Positions 26,836 to 35,893 of a stretch of 64,000 nucleotides of DNA are shown piece after piece (position 1 is the first letter of the stretch; the number at the start of each line of letters is the position of its first letter). The stretch is taken from positions 186,001 through 250,000 of the forward strand of contig NZ_QFKX01000002.1 in NCBI RefSeq assembly GCF_003130585.1, given 5' to 3'. Position numbers and translations under genes: made by a program. The notes under the pieces are model-generated. The model did no database searches and was not told the origin of the DNA. It worked only from the letters and a program-made list of their open reading frames with translations. Source of the stretch: Brachybacterium endophyticum. GTDB lineage: Bacteria; Actinomycetota; Actinomycetes; Actinomycetales; Dermabacteraceae.

Positions 26836-27843
26836 TCAGGCGGGCTCGGGTGCGCCGGAGCCGGTGCCGCTCGCATCGGTGGGGACCGGCACCACGCCGA
26901 CGGACACGTCGAGCGTGGAGGTCGCCCCGGGCGGGCCGACGACGATCCCCTTCAGCGGCGGCACGTCGGTGTAGTCGCGCCCCCAGCTGGTGGTGACGAA
27001 GCGCTGGTCGACGAAGGTGTTGTTGGTCGGGTCGATGTCGACCCAGCCCGCGCCGGGGACCAGCACGCTCAGCCACGCGTGGGAGGCGGCCGAACCGATC
27101 ATCTCCCCGTCCGGGCGGGTGCCCAGCGACTCGAGCGAGGCCTGGGCCGTGCGCAGGTAGCCGGAGACGTAGCGGGCGGCGAGCCCCACGCTGCGCGCGA
27201 CCGCGAGACCCACGTGCGCGAAGTCCTGGCAGACGCCGTGGCGCTCGGCCAGCACCTCCTCGAGGGGCGAGGTCACGGTGGTCGCCCCCGAGGCGTAGGT
27301 GAAGCTCGAGTGGATCAGACGGGTGAGCTCGGCGAGGCACTCGCCGACCGGACGGCCCGGTGTGAAGACCTCCGCGGCGATCGCCTGCACCTCCGGGGTG
27401 GTGTGGATCCGCGGGGAGTCGTGGGTGAAGTCGATCGCCTCGGCGGGCACGAGCGGCCCCCAGTGCTCCGGCGTGCACTTCTCCCAGGAGACTGAGAGGG
27501 CGTCCAGAGGGTACTGCGGCAGCGAGACACTCACGTGCGCCCGCGAGTGTACGGCCAGCTCCTCGTGCGGGGTGCTCACCAGCAGGAACGTCGAGGAGTT
27601 CCCGTAGAAGTCGGTGTGGGCCGTGAGCACGGCGGGCTCGGGCTCGACCGTGACCTCGTGGGAGAGCACGCGCTGGTGCGGGGTCGCCCGCGGCTCCACG
27701 TGCGCCCGGCCGTAGTTGCTGGTCACCGGGCGGGCGTAGCGGTAGCGCGTGAGGTGGTGGACCTCGTAGTCCACGGCAGGCGGCGGCTGCTCCTGGTCCT
27801 CCGGACGCAGCGGGATCAGCGGACGGGGCTTCTCAAACATCAT
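26836..27843 (-). CDS. Transglutaminase-like cysteine protease family protein
   Basis: A 335-aa protein with an N-terminal beta-rich DUF2126/Bact_transglu_N-type domain (about 26-110, starting YEVHHLTRYRYARPV). The catalytic core has Cys205 in RHGVCQDFAH, His255 in ASHAWLSVLVP and Asp271 in GWVDIDPTNN, so the triad is complete. Its start overlaps the end of the ATP-grasp/alpha-E gene by 11 nt (ATG 27843) or 8 nt (ATG 27840), so the two are translationally coupled. This gene set recurs in many bacteria and was proposed to modify or process peptides; the substrate is unknown. Confidence 0.9.
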   Translation of the reverse strand: MMFEKPRPLIPLRPEDQEQPPPAVDYEVHHLTRYRYARPVTSNYGRAHVEPRATPHQRVLSHEVTVEPEPAVLTAHTDFYGNSSTFLLVSTPHEELAVHSRAHVSVSLPQYPLDALSVSWEKCTPEHWGPLVPAEAIDFTHDSPRIHTTPEVQAIAAEVFTPGRPVGECLAELTRLIHSSFTYASGATTVTSPLEEVLAERHGVCQDFAHVGLAVARSVGLAARYVSGYLRTAQASLESLGTRPDGEMIGSAASHAWLSVLVPGAGWVDIDPTNNTFVDQRFVTTSWGRDYTDVPPLKGIVVGPPGATSTLDVSVGVVPVPTDASGTGSGAPEPA

Positions 27844-30226
27844 CGAACCCCCAGGTCGACGTGCTCTCGGGCACGCGGAAGTACTCCTCCTCGAGGGCCT
27901 CCGAGAGCTCACGCAAGGTTCCCATCGCTGCTGTCGTCTCGGCCACCAGCACGGTCGGCCCCGCGCCGGCCGACTGCTCGTCGACCGCCAGCAGCTCCCG
28001 CGCCCGCCAGCCGGCGACCCGACCGGACAGCTCCGTCAGCAGCGACCTGGCCCGGGACTCGGTCGTGGTCTCGGGAAGGCGGCCGACGGCCTCGCGCAGC
28101 GCGTCGAGCTGGAAGGCCAGGGAGCGCGGCAGCGTGGTGTCCTCGAGGGCGAGTTCGAGGAGCAGCTCGCCCTGCAGGGGCGCGTCGTAGGTGCGGCGGT
28201 AGGCGCTCGCGGCGTCCAGGATGGTCGCGGCGGCCTCGCTCACGCGCCCTTCCACACGCCGTGGCCGACGCGCATCGAAGCAGCTGCGCAGCAGGGCCAG
28301 CAGGCCCATCGCCCGCTCGATGCGTCGGCCGGCCTGGACCAGGTCGCGCCCCGTGGTCCGGGACATGCCGTCGCTGACGATGCCGGCGAGTCCGAGGCCG
28401 CCCACGACCAGGTCACGCAGAACCTGCTCCTCGATCACGCCCACGGGATCGGTGAGCTCCTCGAGGCTGCCGCGCATGCGGGTCAGCACGGGCCAGACCT
28501 CGTCGGCGACCATGTCCCGCAGCGAGCGGGCGGTGCGCTCGAGGGCCCGGAAGGACTGGGCGAGGCTGCCGGGGCGGTGGGCGTCGGTCGCGGCACCGCC
28601 GAGCTCGCGGCGCACCTGCTCGCGATCGCGGGGATCGACCTCCTGCATCGTGGCGCCGGTGCCGGTCACGTCGGCGACCGCGCGCAGCAGCACCCCCAGT
28701 GCTGCGTCGGCCTCGGGTCCGCGCTCGGGGTCCAGGTCGTTGGCCACGTCGCGGATCGTGCGCAGCAGCCTGCTCGCCGAGTCGACGCGCTCCATGTAGC
28801 GACCGAACCAGAACAGATCGGAGCCGACGGAGCGGGTGAGCATCTGGGGCGGGACGGGAAGCGCCGGCGGTGCCTGCCGGTCGACGTCGGCCTGCTCCGC
28901 GGGTGCGGAGGCGGTCGAGGCGTCCAGCGGGGCCACGGCGCCGGGGGTGGCGGCATCCTCCGTGGTCGCGAGGACCCAGACGTCCTTGGTGGCCTCGGGC
29001 CCCTCGTCGGTGGTGCGGGCGATGCCGCCGGGGAGCACCTCGAAGCCGTCCTCGGTCGCGACGACCAGCAGCTGCACGGCCACCGGCCGGCCCACGAGGT
29101 GCCCGTCCTCCGTCGGGTCGCTCAGGGGCCCGCTCGCCGACCCGTCCGAGGGCCCGCTCGGCGATCCCCCCGGCGCGCCGTCGGCGGAGGCGCGGGAGGT
29201 GTCGCGGTGCGGCGCGAGGGAGAGCTCGGCGAGGGGTGCGGCGGACTCCTCGACCCCGCGCAGGCGCAGGTCCTCGTGCAGCAGCTGCCGGCAGAGATCG
29301 GGCAGCAGCGCGCGCAGCGCCGCGCTCTCGAGCACCCCGGCACCCACGGGGTTCAGCACCTCGACGACGCCGCGCCGGGCCGCCTCGAGCAGCCCGGTGA
29401 CGCCCTGGAGGGGCGTCGGCCCCAGGTCGAGGGGGTCCACGAGCGCGGACGGGACCATCCGCACCACGGTGTCGATGGCCGCGGCGTCGGGATCCGCGTG
29501 CGGTCCCTGCAGGCTCAGGACCCCGTCGCGGACGGTGAGGTCGGTGGCGCTGACCGCCGGGCGACCCAGCAGGTTCGCGAAGCGGTGATGGTCGAAGCCC
29601 GTCGAGGTGTCCTGGTCGTCGACCAGGACGACGGCGCGCCCGGCCGTGCCGTCGGTGCGCGAGCGGGCCGTGAGCGCCGAGCGCATCGACTCGTAGAAGG
29701 GGTGCAGGCGACGCAGCGCGGTCGAGCGGTAGAGCGCGGGCGCCGAGCGCGAGAGCACCCGGCGGATCTCGAGGGTCAGGCCCGCCCCGCCGGGCACGTC
29801 GACCTGGTCGTGCAGCACGCTCCAGGTGCCCTCCGCGGTGCGGGTCACCGTGGTGCTCAGCGCGAACAGTCGCTGGGGCGCGCGCGAGGGGATCGAGACC
29901 GCGGCGCGGAGATATCCGGGATCCTCCAGGAGCGCCCCCACGGGTGCGACACCGCCCGCGAGCACCGTGCGCGGCCCGTAGAGATCGGCATGGAGAGCGT
30001 CGAGGAGGCGCGCGCGCTGGACGAGGCCCGCGCTCAGCTCCTCCCACTCCTGGGCCGTGATCACGACCGGGACCGGATCGATGGCCCCCTGGCCCGGGGT
30101 GCTCGAGGAGGTGTCCGTCGCGACCATCCGTCGCGCCGCCGCGGCCGCGCGGCGCAGCCCGCGTTCGCCGAGAGCACGCAGCTCGCGCTGCAGCGGGGCG
30201 TCCGGGTCGATGGTCACGGCGTTCAT
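27833..30226 (-). CDS. Circularly permuted ATP-grasp fused to alpha-E domain
   Basis: A 797-aa fusion. Residues 1 to about 475 are a circularly permuted ATP-grasp ligase (DUF404/DUF407 type: LLDALHADLYGPRTVLAGG near the start, then ESMRSALTAR and RAVVLVDDQDTSTGFDHH). A Ser/Gly/Asp-rich insert lies near 345-380. Residues about 490-790 are an alpha-E (DUF403) helical domain starting MLTRSVGSDLFWFGRYMERV. In most genomes these are two genes beside a transglutaminase; here they are joined. ATP-grasp enzymes of this group are thought to form peptide bonds. GTG 30217 fits a leaderless start better than ATG 30226. Confidence 0.9.
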   Translation of the reverse strand: MNAVTIDPDAPLQRELRALGERGLRRAAAAARRMVATDTSSSTPGQGAIDPVPVVITAQEWEELSAGLVQRARLLDALHADLYGPRTVLAGGVAPVGALLEDPGYLRAAVSIPSRAPQRLFALSTTVTRTAEGTWSVLHDQVDVPGGAGLTLEIRRVLSRSAPALYRSTALRRLHPFYESMRSALTARSRTDGTAGRAVVLVDDQDTSTGFDHHRFANLLGRPAVSATDLTVRDGVLSLQGPHADPDAAAIDTVVRMVPSALVDPLDLGPTPLQGVTGLLEAARRGVVEVLNPVGAGVLESAALRALLPDLCRQLLHEDLRLRGVEESAAPLAELSLAPHRDTSRASADGAPGGSPSGPSDGSASGPLSDPTEDGHLVGRPVAVQLLVVATEDGFEVLPGGIARTTDEGPEATKDVWVLATTEDAATPGAVAPLDASTASAPAEQADVDRQAPPALPVPPQMLTRSVGSDLFWFGRYMERVDSASRLLRTIRDVANDLDPERGPEADAALGVLLRAVADVTGTGATMQEVDPRDREQVRRELGGAATDAHRPGSLAQSFRALERTARSLRDMVADEVWPVLTRMRGSLEELTDPVGVIEEQVLRDLVVGGLGLAGIVSDGMSRTTGRDLVQAGRRIERAMGLLALLRSCFDARRPRRVEGRVSEAAATILDAASAYRRTYDAPLQGELLLELALEDTTLPRSLAFQLDALREAVGRLPETTTESRARSLLTELSGRVAGWRARELLAVDEQSAGAGPTVLVAETTAAMGTLRELSEALEEEYFRVPESTSTWGFDDV

Positions 30227-30230
30227 CCTA
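30225..30230 (-). promoter_or_regulatory. Possible -10 box implying a GTG start
   Basis: TAGGAT on the minus strand overlaps ATG 30226 and is followed after 7 nt by in-frame GTG 30217. If used, the protein begins at VTIDPDAP. Confidence 0.35.
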
Positions 30231-30260
30231 GGGGCGGGACATGCGTGACCCCGTCCCCGT

Positions 30261-30938
30261 TCAGGAGCTGGTGGGGACGGGCGCGCCCTCGGAGGGCTGG
30301 ACCACGACGAAGCCCGGGCCGTGGAACCCCAGCTGGAAGGACTCGCCCGAGCCGCGCCCGATCAGCGAGCTCATCTTGAAGTCGTTCTTGATCTGCGGGG
30401 TCAGGTTCGCCGACCAGCACACCGCGGCCTGCGGGTCCACGAAGGTGGGCTGCTGGGAGCAGTCCAGCAGCATCGGCGGACCGTCGGAGGTGACCGCGAC
30501 CAGGCCCTGCCCCTGCAGGAACAGGTTGAACAGGCCACCGGCCATGATCCCGGCGCCGCCGGTGCCGCGGACGTCCCACTGGATCGAGGAGTCGAAGGCG
30601 AGGAGGTTGCGGGTGTTCAGCGTCAGCGCATCGCCCTCGAGCTGGATCAGGAAGATCTCGTCGGCCCGGCGGGCGAAGAAGACCTCGCCCTGCCCGCGAA
30701 CGCGCATCAGGTTCCCGCCCTCCCCGGTGGCCATCTTCTTCAGCAGCTTCATGCCGCCACCGGAGCCCTGGTAGGCGAAGTCCATCTGCCCCTGGTAGGC
30801 GACCATGACGCCCTGGGCGGCGATGATCTCCGGTGCCTGCGGCTGCAGGGCGCAGCGCAGCATCTTGTTGGACTGCAGGGTCCAGCGCTGCTGGGTCTGC
30901 TTCTCCTGGTTGGCGGCGTCGAAGAGGGTGCTGCGCAT
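30261..30938 (-). CDS. AIM24 (TIM-barrel-like beta-helix) family protein
   Basis: A 225-aa AIM24-family protein made of repeated beta strands with conserved Gly patterns (GEVFFARRADEIFLIQLEGDALTLN, LFLQGQGLVAVTSDGPP). The end, GSGESFQLGFHGPGFVVVQPSE, is the typical AIM24 closing motif. No membrane segment is seen. The start follows AAGGA. It lies 34 bp upstream of the ATP-grasp/alpha-E gene and may be its first operon gene; the molecular role of bacterial AIM24 is unknown. Confidence 0.88.
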   Translation of the reverse strand: MRSTLFDAANQEKQTQQRWTLQSNKMLRCALQPQAPEIIAAQGVMVAYQGQMDFAYQGSGGGMKLLKKMATGEGGNLMRVRGQGEVFFARRADEIFLIQLEGDALTLNTRNLLAFDSSIQWDVRGTGGAGIMAGGLFNLFLQGQGLVAVTSDGPPMLLDCSQQPTFVDPQAAVCWSANLTPQIKNDFKMSSLIGRGSGESFQLGFHGPGFVVVQPSEGAPVPTSS

Positions 30939-31056
30939 GGCGTGGGTCCTTGTCGTGAGAACGGGCCGAGGTGACGGGGGAGGCCAGCGGTCCGCAGGGC
31001 GGGAGCGACGAGCACGGTCGACGGAATCGTCTCATGCACCGGTGCTGCCCACGGGG

Positions 31057-32925
31057 TCATTTCTCCAGCAGGCCGTCGCGGGCGAGCTGGTCCTGCAGCG
31101 GCCCCGGCAGCACCCAGAGACGGAAGGAGTAGCTGGAGCCGCCGGTGACGAGCTCGGCGCCCCGCTCCCGCATCGTCGAGCCGTCCTGGCAGGAGATGAC
31201 GAGGTCCGAGCGGAAGGGCTCCCCCTGGGGCGGGTCGGCGAGGCGCACCGGGCGCGGGGAGTACCAGTACCCGGCCCAGTTGACCATCTCGGCCGTCCCC
31301 AGCCCGTTGCTCCTGCACGAGAGGTCGACGTCCACGGGTTCCGGCTCCGCGCTCGCGGTGGCCCGGTCGACCTTCGCGAGGCTCGCGCCGACCTTCTTCG
31401 GGGCCGCCCGGCGCTGGTCCTGGTTCGCCCAGAGGGACATGACGACGGCGGCCACCAGCAGCAGCGCCACGGCGCTGCGAGGGAGTCGTCGCAGCAGGAG
31501 GGTCGCGAGGACGCCGACCGTCGTGGCCAAGGAGGCCCAAAGCCAGAACCGGTTCGGACCGGTGAACGTCGGCGTCAGCGGTTCGTGGAAGGGGCGTTCG
31601 GGGAACGTGGACTGCCAGCTGTTCACCGCAGCGGTGTTCGTCGTGAGCCCGAGCCACAGGGGGGCGTGCGGGGCGACCCAGAGCACGACGACCGCCGACA
31701 CCAGCACGACGACGCCCAGCGCGATGCCGATCACCGCCGCGCTGACCCGGCGCAGGAGGACCGCCACCGCCACGAGGACGAGGAAGGGGGCGACCTGGTC
31801 GATGTACCGCGAGTAGACCCAGGCCTCGAGGCCGTGGAAGCTGTCGCCCCACAGGGCTTCGGGCTGGTACCACCACACCACGCTCATCCCCACGGTGCTG
31901 AGCGTCAGCCCGAACAGGAACGCGCCGGGCCCGAGGTGCAGGGTGCGCACCTCCCGCAGCGTCCAGACCACGATCACCACGGCGCCCAGGGCGAAGAGGC
32001 CGGCGGTCCCCACCAGCTGCGCCCAGACCTGACCGGCCAGGAGCTGGGCGAGTGCCTCCGGTCGGGCCTGGGTCAGCGCCTGCAGGGCCAGATCGGACTT
32101 GCTGCTCCCGCTCAGCAGCATGCGGTGGTTGATGGCGGCGGCCACCCGGTCGACACCCCACCAGGAGACGAGCAGCAGGAGCACGCCCACCACGGCCTTG
32201 GCCACGCTGCGGCGCGAGAAGAGGAGCAGCCACACCACCGCGGTCAGCACCAGGGCGAGCGCGCGCGTGTGCGTGAGGTAGGCGGCGGCGATCGCCAGGA
32301 CGAACAGCGCCAGGCGCCACCAGGTGGGTCGCCTCCACAGCGCGAACATCCCCAGCACCGCCCAGGCGTAGCAGAACATCAGCAGCTGCTCGCTCATCGC
32401 GTAGTCCGAGGGCTCGATCCGGCCCGGCAGGCACATGGCCAGGCCCGCTGCGGCGATCGCCTGCGGCGCGGTCATGCGCAGGTGACGACCGACCATGCTG
32501 AGCGGGACGATCGTGGCGACACCGATGACGTTGCCCAGCACGATGGCGGCGCGATACACGGTCTCGGGGTCGTGCGTGAACCACCAGATGGGCGTCATCA
32601 GGATCGCCCAGCCCGGGTAGTAGCCGCTGCCGGAGAGCCGGGGGACGTCGTTATCGCCGGAGAGCATCCGGGCGATCTGCAGGGGATGGATCTCGTCCCA
32701 GGGCGTGCGCGGCGCCACCGCGCTCTGCGCGACCACGATGTGCAGAACGATGCAGGTCGCGACGGTGATCACGGCGAGCACCCACCACAGGGGCGAACGT
32801 GCCGTCCCCGGGGGCTCCTGCTGCGAGCGGTCCCCGTGGACCACCCTCTCGTGCGAGGCGCGCAGGGCGGTGGGCGGGGTCGACTCGTCCCGCCGACGCA
32901 CGGCATCAGCAGTCTGTGATGACAC
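31057..32925 (-). CDS. Polytopic membrane glycosyltransferase-like protein (GT-C fold)
   Basis: A 622-aa membrane protein with about 12 hydrophobic helices and a C-terminal extracytoplasmic domain of about 110 residues. After the first helix comes an acidic loop, PRTPWDEIHPLQIARML, the place where GT-C glycosyltransferases carry their catalytic Asp/Glu. YAMSEQLLMFCYAWAVLG and THTRALALVLTAVVWLL are further helix patterns of this fold. The start at GTG 32925 is supported by GGAGGT; the 103 codons upstream are Arg/Pro-rich shadow. The donor is presumably a polyprenyl-phosphate sugar, the acceptor unknown. It diverges from another large membrane protein gene. Confidence 0.72.
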   Translation of the reverse strand: MSSQTADAVRRRDESTPPTALRASHERVVHGDRSQQEPPGTARSPLWWVLAVITVATCIVLHIVVAQSAVAPRTPWDEIHPLQIARMLSGDNDVPRLSGSGYYPGWAILMTPIWWFTHDPETVYRAAIVLGNVIGVATIVPLSMVGRHLRMTAPQAIAAAGLAMCLPGRIEPSDYAMSEQLLMFCYAWAVLGMFALWRRPTWWRLALFVLAIAAAYLTHTRALALVLTAVVWLLLFSRRSVAKAVVGVLLLLVSWWGVDRVAAAINHRMLLSGSSKSDLALQALTQARPEALAQLLAGQVWAQLVGTAGLFALGAVVIVVWTLREVRTLHLGPGAFLFGLTLSTVGMSVVWWYQPEALWGDSFHGLEAWVYSRYIDQVAPFLVLVAVAVLLRRVSAAVIGIALGVVVLVSAVVVLWVAPHAPLWLGLTTNTAAVNSWQSTFPERPFHEPLTPTFTGPNRFWLWASLATTVGVLATLLLRRLPRSAVALLLVAAVVMSLWANQDQRRAAPKKVGASLAKVDRATASAEPEPVDVDLSCRSNGLGTAEMVNWAGYWYSPRPVRLADPPQGEPFRSDLVISCQDGSTMRERGAELVTGGSSYSFRLWVLPGPLQDQLARDGLLEK

Positions 32926-33386
32926 GGGGGTGGACCTCCGATCCGCGGGACGAGCGAAGGGTGCGTCCGCACCCCGGCGACGGGCCCTGGCCGTCGGTCG
33001 TGACAGTAGCCCAGATGCGGACCCGGCCCGCGGCGTCCCGGGAGGGTCCCGATGGCCGCGGCGTGCGCTCGCCGCCCTCCCTGGGCACAGGCACGAGCCG
33101 GGCGGTGACCGGGGCGCCGCGGGGCGTCGTGGACGCTTCGTCGGGAGAGCTCCCGGCGGGTCAGCATTCATGCACGGTTCACCGTGGCGACGCCGCACGT
33201 TGACCGGCCCGGGAGCCTGCGTGAACTGCGCCACGAGCAGGTGAGTGCCCTCCGGGGGTCGTCCACGGCCGTGTGGCGCGGTTCCTTCGTCCGCTGAGCG
33301 TGCCGGAGGTCGTACCAGGGCCCGCCGTGTCGCATGATGGCAGGCAGAGGCCGCGGCGGACGCCGGGAGCAGAGGGGAGTGCGGAC
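32926..33386. other. Long divergent intergenic region
   Basis: About 460 bp between two membrane-protein genes. A weak TACTGT box (33008-33003, minus) could serve the left gene. TTGACC at 33199-33204 lacks a convincing -10 partner. I see no gene here; the open frames that cross it have shadow composition. Confidence 0.4.
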
Positions 33387-35528
33387 GTGGAACGAGCGAG
33401 GACCGCCGAGCGATCGGCGCGCCGAGGGGGTGCTCGCATCTCGCTGCCCGCCGGCTCGGCGGAGAGCGCGGAGCGTCTGGTGCGGGGGGCCGAGAAGGTC
33501 GGTGCCGTCGTCATCCCCGTCCTCGTCGTCGCCGCCCTCACGGTCTTCGCGACGATGGGATGGCTGGATCGCCACCCGCTCGAGGGACAGGGGGAGAACC
33601 TGCTGTTCCTGCAGCTCCTGCGCAAGCACACGCTGATCCTGCTCGGACTGCTGATCTACACCGCCGTGATGTTCGCCGTGGTGCTGGTGCTCGCCGGCGG
33701 CGTGCTGCGCTACACCCTCGCACGTGCCGACGAACGCCTCGACCCTGCCCGTGACCTGCTGCGACGCCGGGACCCGCGTCTCACGCGCGCGGTCTCCTGG
33801 CTGCTGGCGCGCTGGTGGCGGGTGAGCCTGCTGCTGCTCGTGGTGTGGTCCCCGATCCTCCTGCTGCAGTTCCCCGGCTACTCCTCCTGGGACCTGGTGA
33901 TGCAGGCACGGGAGGTCCTCGACCAGCGCGGCTCCGTGAAGCCGCCGCCCTTCGACGTCTATCCGATCGCCCACTACCTCGTCCCCACCGGCGACGCCCT
34001 GCTCTCCGCGCACCACGGCGCCGGTCTCACCCTGCTGTACGGGACGGTGCTGGGCTTCGCCGCCGACCACCTGGGCGGCTTCGGTGTGGGGCTCGCGATC
34101 CTCTCCCTCGCCCAGCTCGCCGTCACCCTGATCGCGCTGGGGCGGGCGACCGCGCTGCTCGGACGCTGGGTGGCGAGCCCGGGCGTGAGGACGGTCGCCC
34201 TGGTGGTGCTGGTCCTGGGTGGCCTGCCCATCGCCTTCTGGTCGATGTCCGTGGCTCCCGGCCCGCTGTTCGCGGCCGCCCTGTGCTGGCTGCTCGCGCT
34301 CTCGGTGGACCACGTCCGCTCGCGCGAGGAGATCGCGCCGCGCAGGATGCTCGAGTGGACGCTGGTCGCGCTCGTCGTGGCCTGCTCCGCACGGGTCGGC
34401 ATCCCGGTGCTGCTGGTGCTGCTGGTGATGACGGTCCTCGCGCGGCACGGATGGCAGGCCTGGCGCACCGCGCTGGTCTCGCTCGCGCTGCCCGCCCTGG
34501 TGGTGCCCGCGGCGCTCGCGATCGGGGTGACCCAGCACCGCATCATCCCCGAGGACCCGATGCGTGAGCGGGGACTGCAGATCCAGAGCCTGGCCCTCGC
34601 ACTGCACCAGAATCCCGATTCGCTCTCCGCGCAGGACGCGAAGACGCTGGACAGGGTCTTCGACGTCGAGAAGCTGGGGACGAGCTACGACCCCGCCTCG
34701 ATCGATGCGGCGCTGGGAGCGGGCGACGGCGACGGCGCCTACCGTCGGCAGAGCGTCACGGCGGCCGAGGTCGCCGAGTTCCCCGGGGTCTGGAAGGACA
34801 CCGTCGCCGATCAGCCCACGATCGTCGCCGACGGGATGCTGCTGTCCACCTTCCGGCTCTTCGACCCCCTGGGTTACGGGCGCGGGAACCTGCCCACCAC
34901 GACCCAGGACGACGGTGCCGCCGACGTCCTGATCGGCGGCGACGGTCATCTGAGCGACGACGGGGTCAACAGCGGCGGCCGCGATGCCGTCCACGCGATC
35001 GCCGGTGCGCTGAACGGGCACGACGGGCTGCGCGTGCTCACCGAGGCGCCCCTGCGGGTGGTGGTCGTGCTGCTGCTGACGACGATCGCCGTCGCCCTGC
35101 GCCGGCCCAACGCCTGGGTCTGGGCGCTCCCGGTCGCCCTGTGCACGTGGGCGCTCGTGAAGAGTCCGGACGACTCCTCGGGCCTCGACTCGCTGGCCTT
35201 CGTCTACCTGGTGCCCTTCGCGCTGCTCGCGCTCGCGGGCAGCCGCGAGCTCGTCGCCCGGGGAACCCCGCACGGCGCGGCGGAGGGCTCCCGCCGGGCC
35301 CCGTGGTCCGCTGCGGGGGCCGGCGGTGGGTCGAGGTCGGCCGAGTTCGAGGACGACGCCCCCTGGGCGGCGCCCGAGGGGGCGATCCCCTGGGAAGGCG
35401 GACTGCAGGGTCGCCATCAGCGCTCGCCCGCCGCGGAGAAGGCGGGCAAGTACGGGTCGATGCGCCATGTCCAGCGCCGCCCGCTCGCCCCGAACCCTGG
35501 CCTCCACAAGAAGCCACGCAGCAAGTAG
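33387..35528 (+). CDS. Large polytopic membrane protein, DUF6020-like
   Basis: A 713-aa integral membrane protein. A charged N-terminus (about 35 residues) precedes about 12 helices. A long extracytoplasmic loop between helices 10 and 11 (about 425-570) is acidic and ends near DGVNSGGRDAVHAI. FPGYSSWDLVMQAREVLDQRG in the first large loop is characteristic of the DUF6020 group, likely relatives of GT-C glycosyltransferases. The disordered C-terminus (from about 635) is rich in Gly, Ala and Arg. GTG 33387 is chosen because AGGGGAG stands 7 nt upstream. A cell-envelope polysaccharide role is inferred from its divergent GT-C neighbour. Confidence 0.75.
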   Translation: MERARTAERSARRGGARISLPAGSAESAERLVRGAEKVGAVVIPVLVVAALTVFATMGWLDRHPLEGQGENLLFLQLLRKHTLILLGLLIYTAVMFAVVLVLAGGVLRYTLARADERLDPARDLLRRRDPRLTRAVSWLLARWWRVSLLLLVVWSPILLLQFPGYSSWDLVMQAREVLDQRGSVKPPPFDVYPIAHYLVPTGDALLSAHHGAGLTLLYGTVLGFAADHLGGFGVGLAILSLAQLAVTLIALGRATALLGRWVASPGVRTVALVVLVLGGLPIAFWSMSVAPGPLFAAALCWLLALSVDHVRSREEIAPRRMLEWTLVALVVACSARVGIPVLLVLLVMTVLARHGWQAWRTALVSLALPALVVPAALAIGVTQHRIIPEDPMRERGLQIQSLALALHQNPDSLSAQDAKTLDRVFDVEKLGTSYDPASIDAALGAGDGDGAYRRQSVTAAEVAEFPGVWKDTVADQPTIVADGMLLSTFRLFDPLGYGRGNLPTTTQDDGAADVLIGGDGHLSDDGVNSGGRDAVHAIAGALNGHDGLRVLTEAPLRVVVVLLLTTIAVALRRPNAWVWALPVALCTWALVKSPDDSSGLDSLAFVYLVPFALLALAGSRELVARGTPHGAAEGSRRAPWSAAGAGGGSRSAEFEDDAPWAAPEGAIPWEGGLQGRHQRSPAAEKAGKYGSMRHVQRRPLAPNPGLHKKPRSK

Positions 35529-35599
35529 CGGTGGGTAGCGGGGGATTCGCGCCGGGAGCTGCGCCGCCGGCGCGGGGCGGGCCGCGGCAGACGGCGGCG

Positions 35600-35676
35600 T
35601 GGACACCCCGGCAGGATTCGAACCTGCGACACGCCCCATATGAGGGAGCTGCTCTACCGGACTGAGCTACGGAGCG
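35600..35676 (-). tRNA. tRNA with CAT anticodon (Met, possibly Ile2)
   Basis: Read on the minus strand, a full cloverleaf forms: a 7-bp acceptor stem with two G-U pairs, the D arm GCTC/GAGC, and an anticodon stem GCTCC/GGGGC with loop CTCATAT. A 5-nt variable region follows, then the T arm GCAGG-TTCGAAT-CCTGC, a T discriminator and an encoded CCA. It lacks the initiator features. The CAT anticodon reads Met unless C34 is modified to lysidine. Confidence 0.9.
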
Positions 35677-35679
35677 GAG

Positions 35680-35707
35680 GGGACGGCCGGTCCGAGGCCG
35701 GCGTCCC
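35680..35707. repeat. Hairpin just upstream of the tRNA
   Basis: GGGACGGCCGG and CCGGCGTCCC pair with one bulged base. On the minus strand it lies between hemL and the tRNA and could terminate the haem operon or separate the two transcripts. Confidence 0.4.
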
Positions 35708-35785
35708 GTGGCACGAGTCCATCGTGGGGGAGGCCCCGTCGGCCGCGCCAGCCCCGCGACATCGCCGTGACATGCGCCGACGCAC

Positions 35786-35822
35786 GAGGACGCCGAGCGT
35801 CCCGTGAGGACACCCAGCGTCC
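35786..35822. repeat. 17-bp direct repeat with internal hairpin
   Basis: GAGGACGCCGAGCGTCC (35786-35802) and GAGGACACCCAGCGTCC (35806-35822) have a 20-bp period. The first copy contains the perfect hairpin GGACGC-CGA-GCGTCC. It lies 72-108 bp downstream of the hemL stop. Confidence 0.5.
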
Positions 35823-35893
35823 GTCAAGTCCGGATCAGCGGTCCGTTGCGGCGCGACGGGCCGACCCGCCCCGCGCCCGCGGACGGCTCCGGT

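Noticed and set aside
23702-26974. Plus-strand frame of 1090 codons opposite fprA and the Gfo/Idh gene
   Set aside because: Shadow of two well supported minus-strand genes; it also runs through a perfect terminator hairpin and intergenic DNA.
33168-35639. Long minus-strand frame of 823 codons opposite the DUF6020-like gene
   Set aside because: Composition is low-complexity Arg/Gln/His/Gly, no ribosome site, no family motif; typical antisense shadow in GC-rich DNA.
35600-35676. Initiator tRNA-fMet
   Set aside because: The anticodon is CAT, but the acceptor stem is paired at its first position and the anticodon stem lacks the three G-C pairs typical of initiators.
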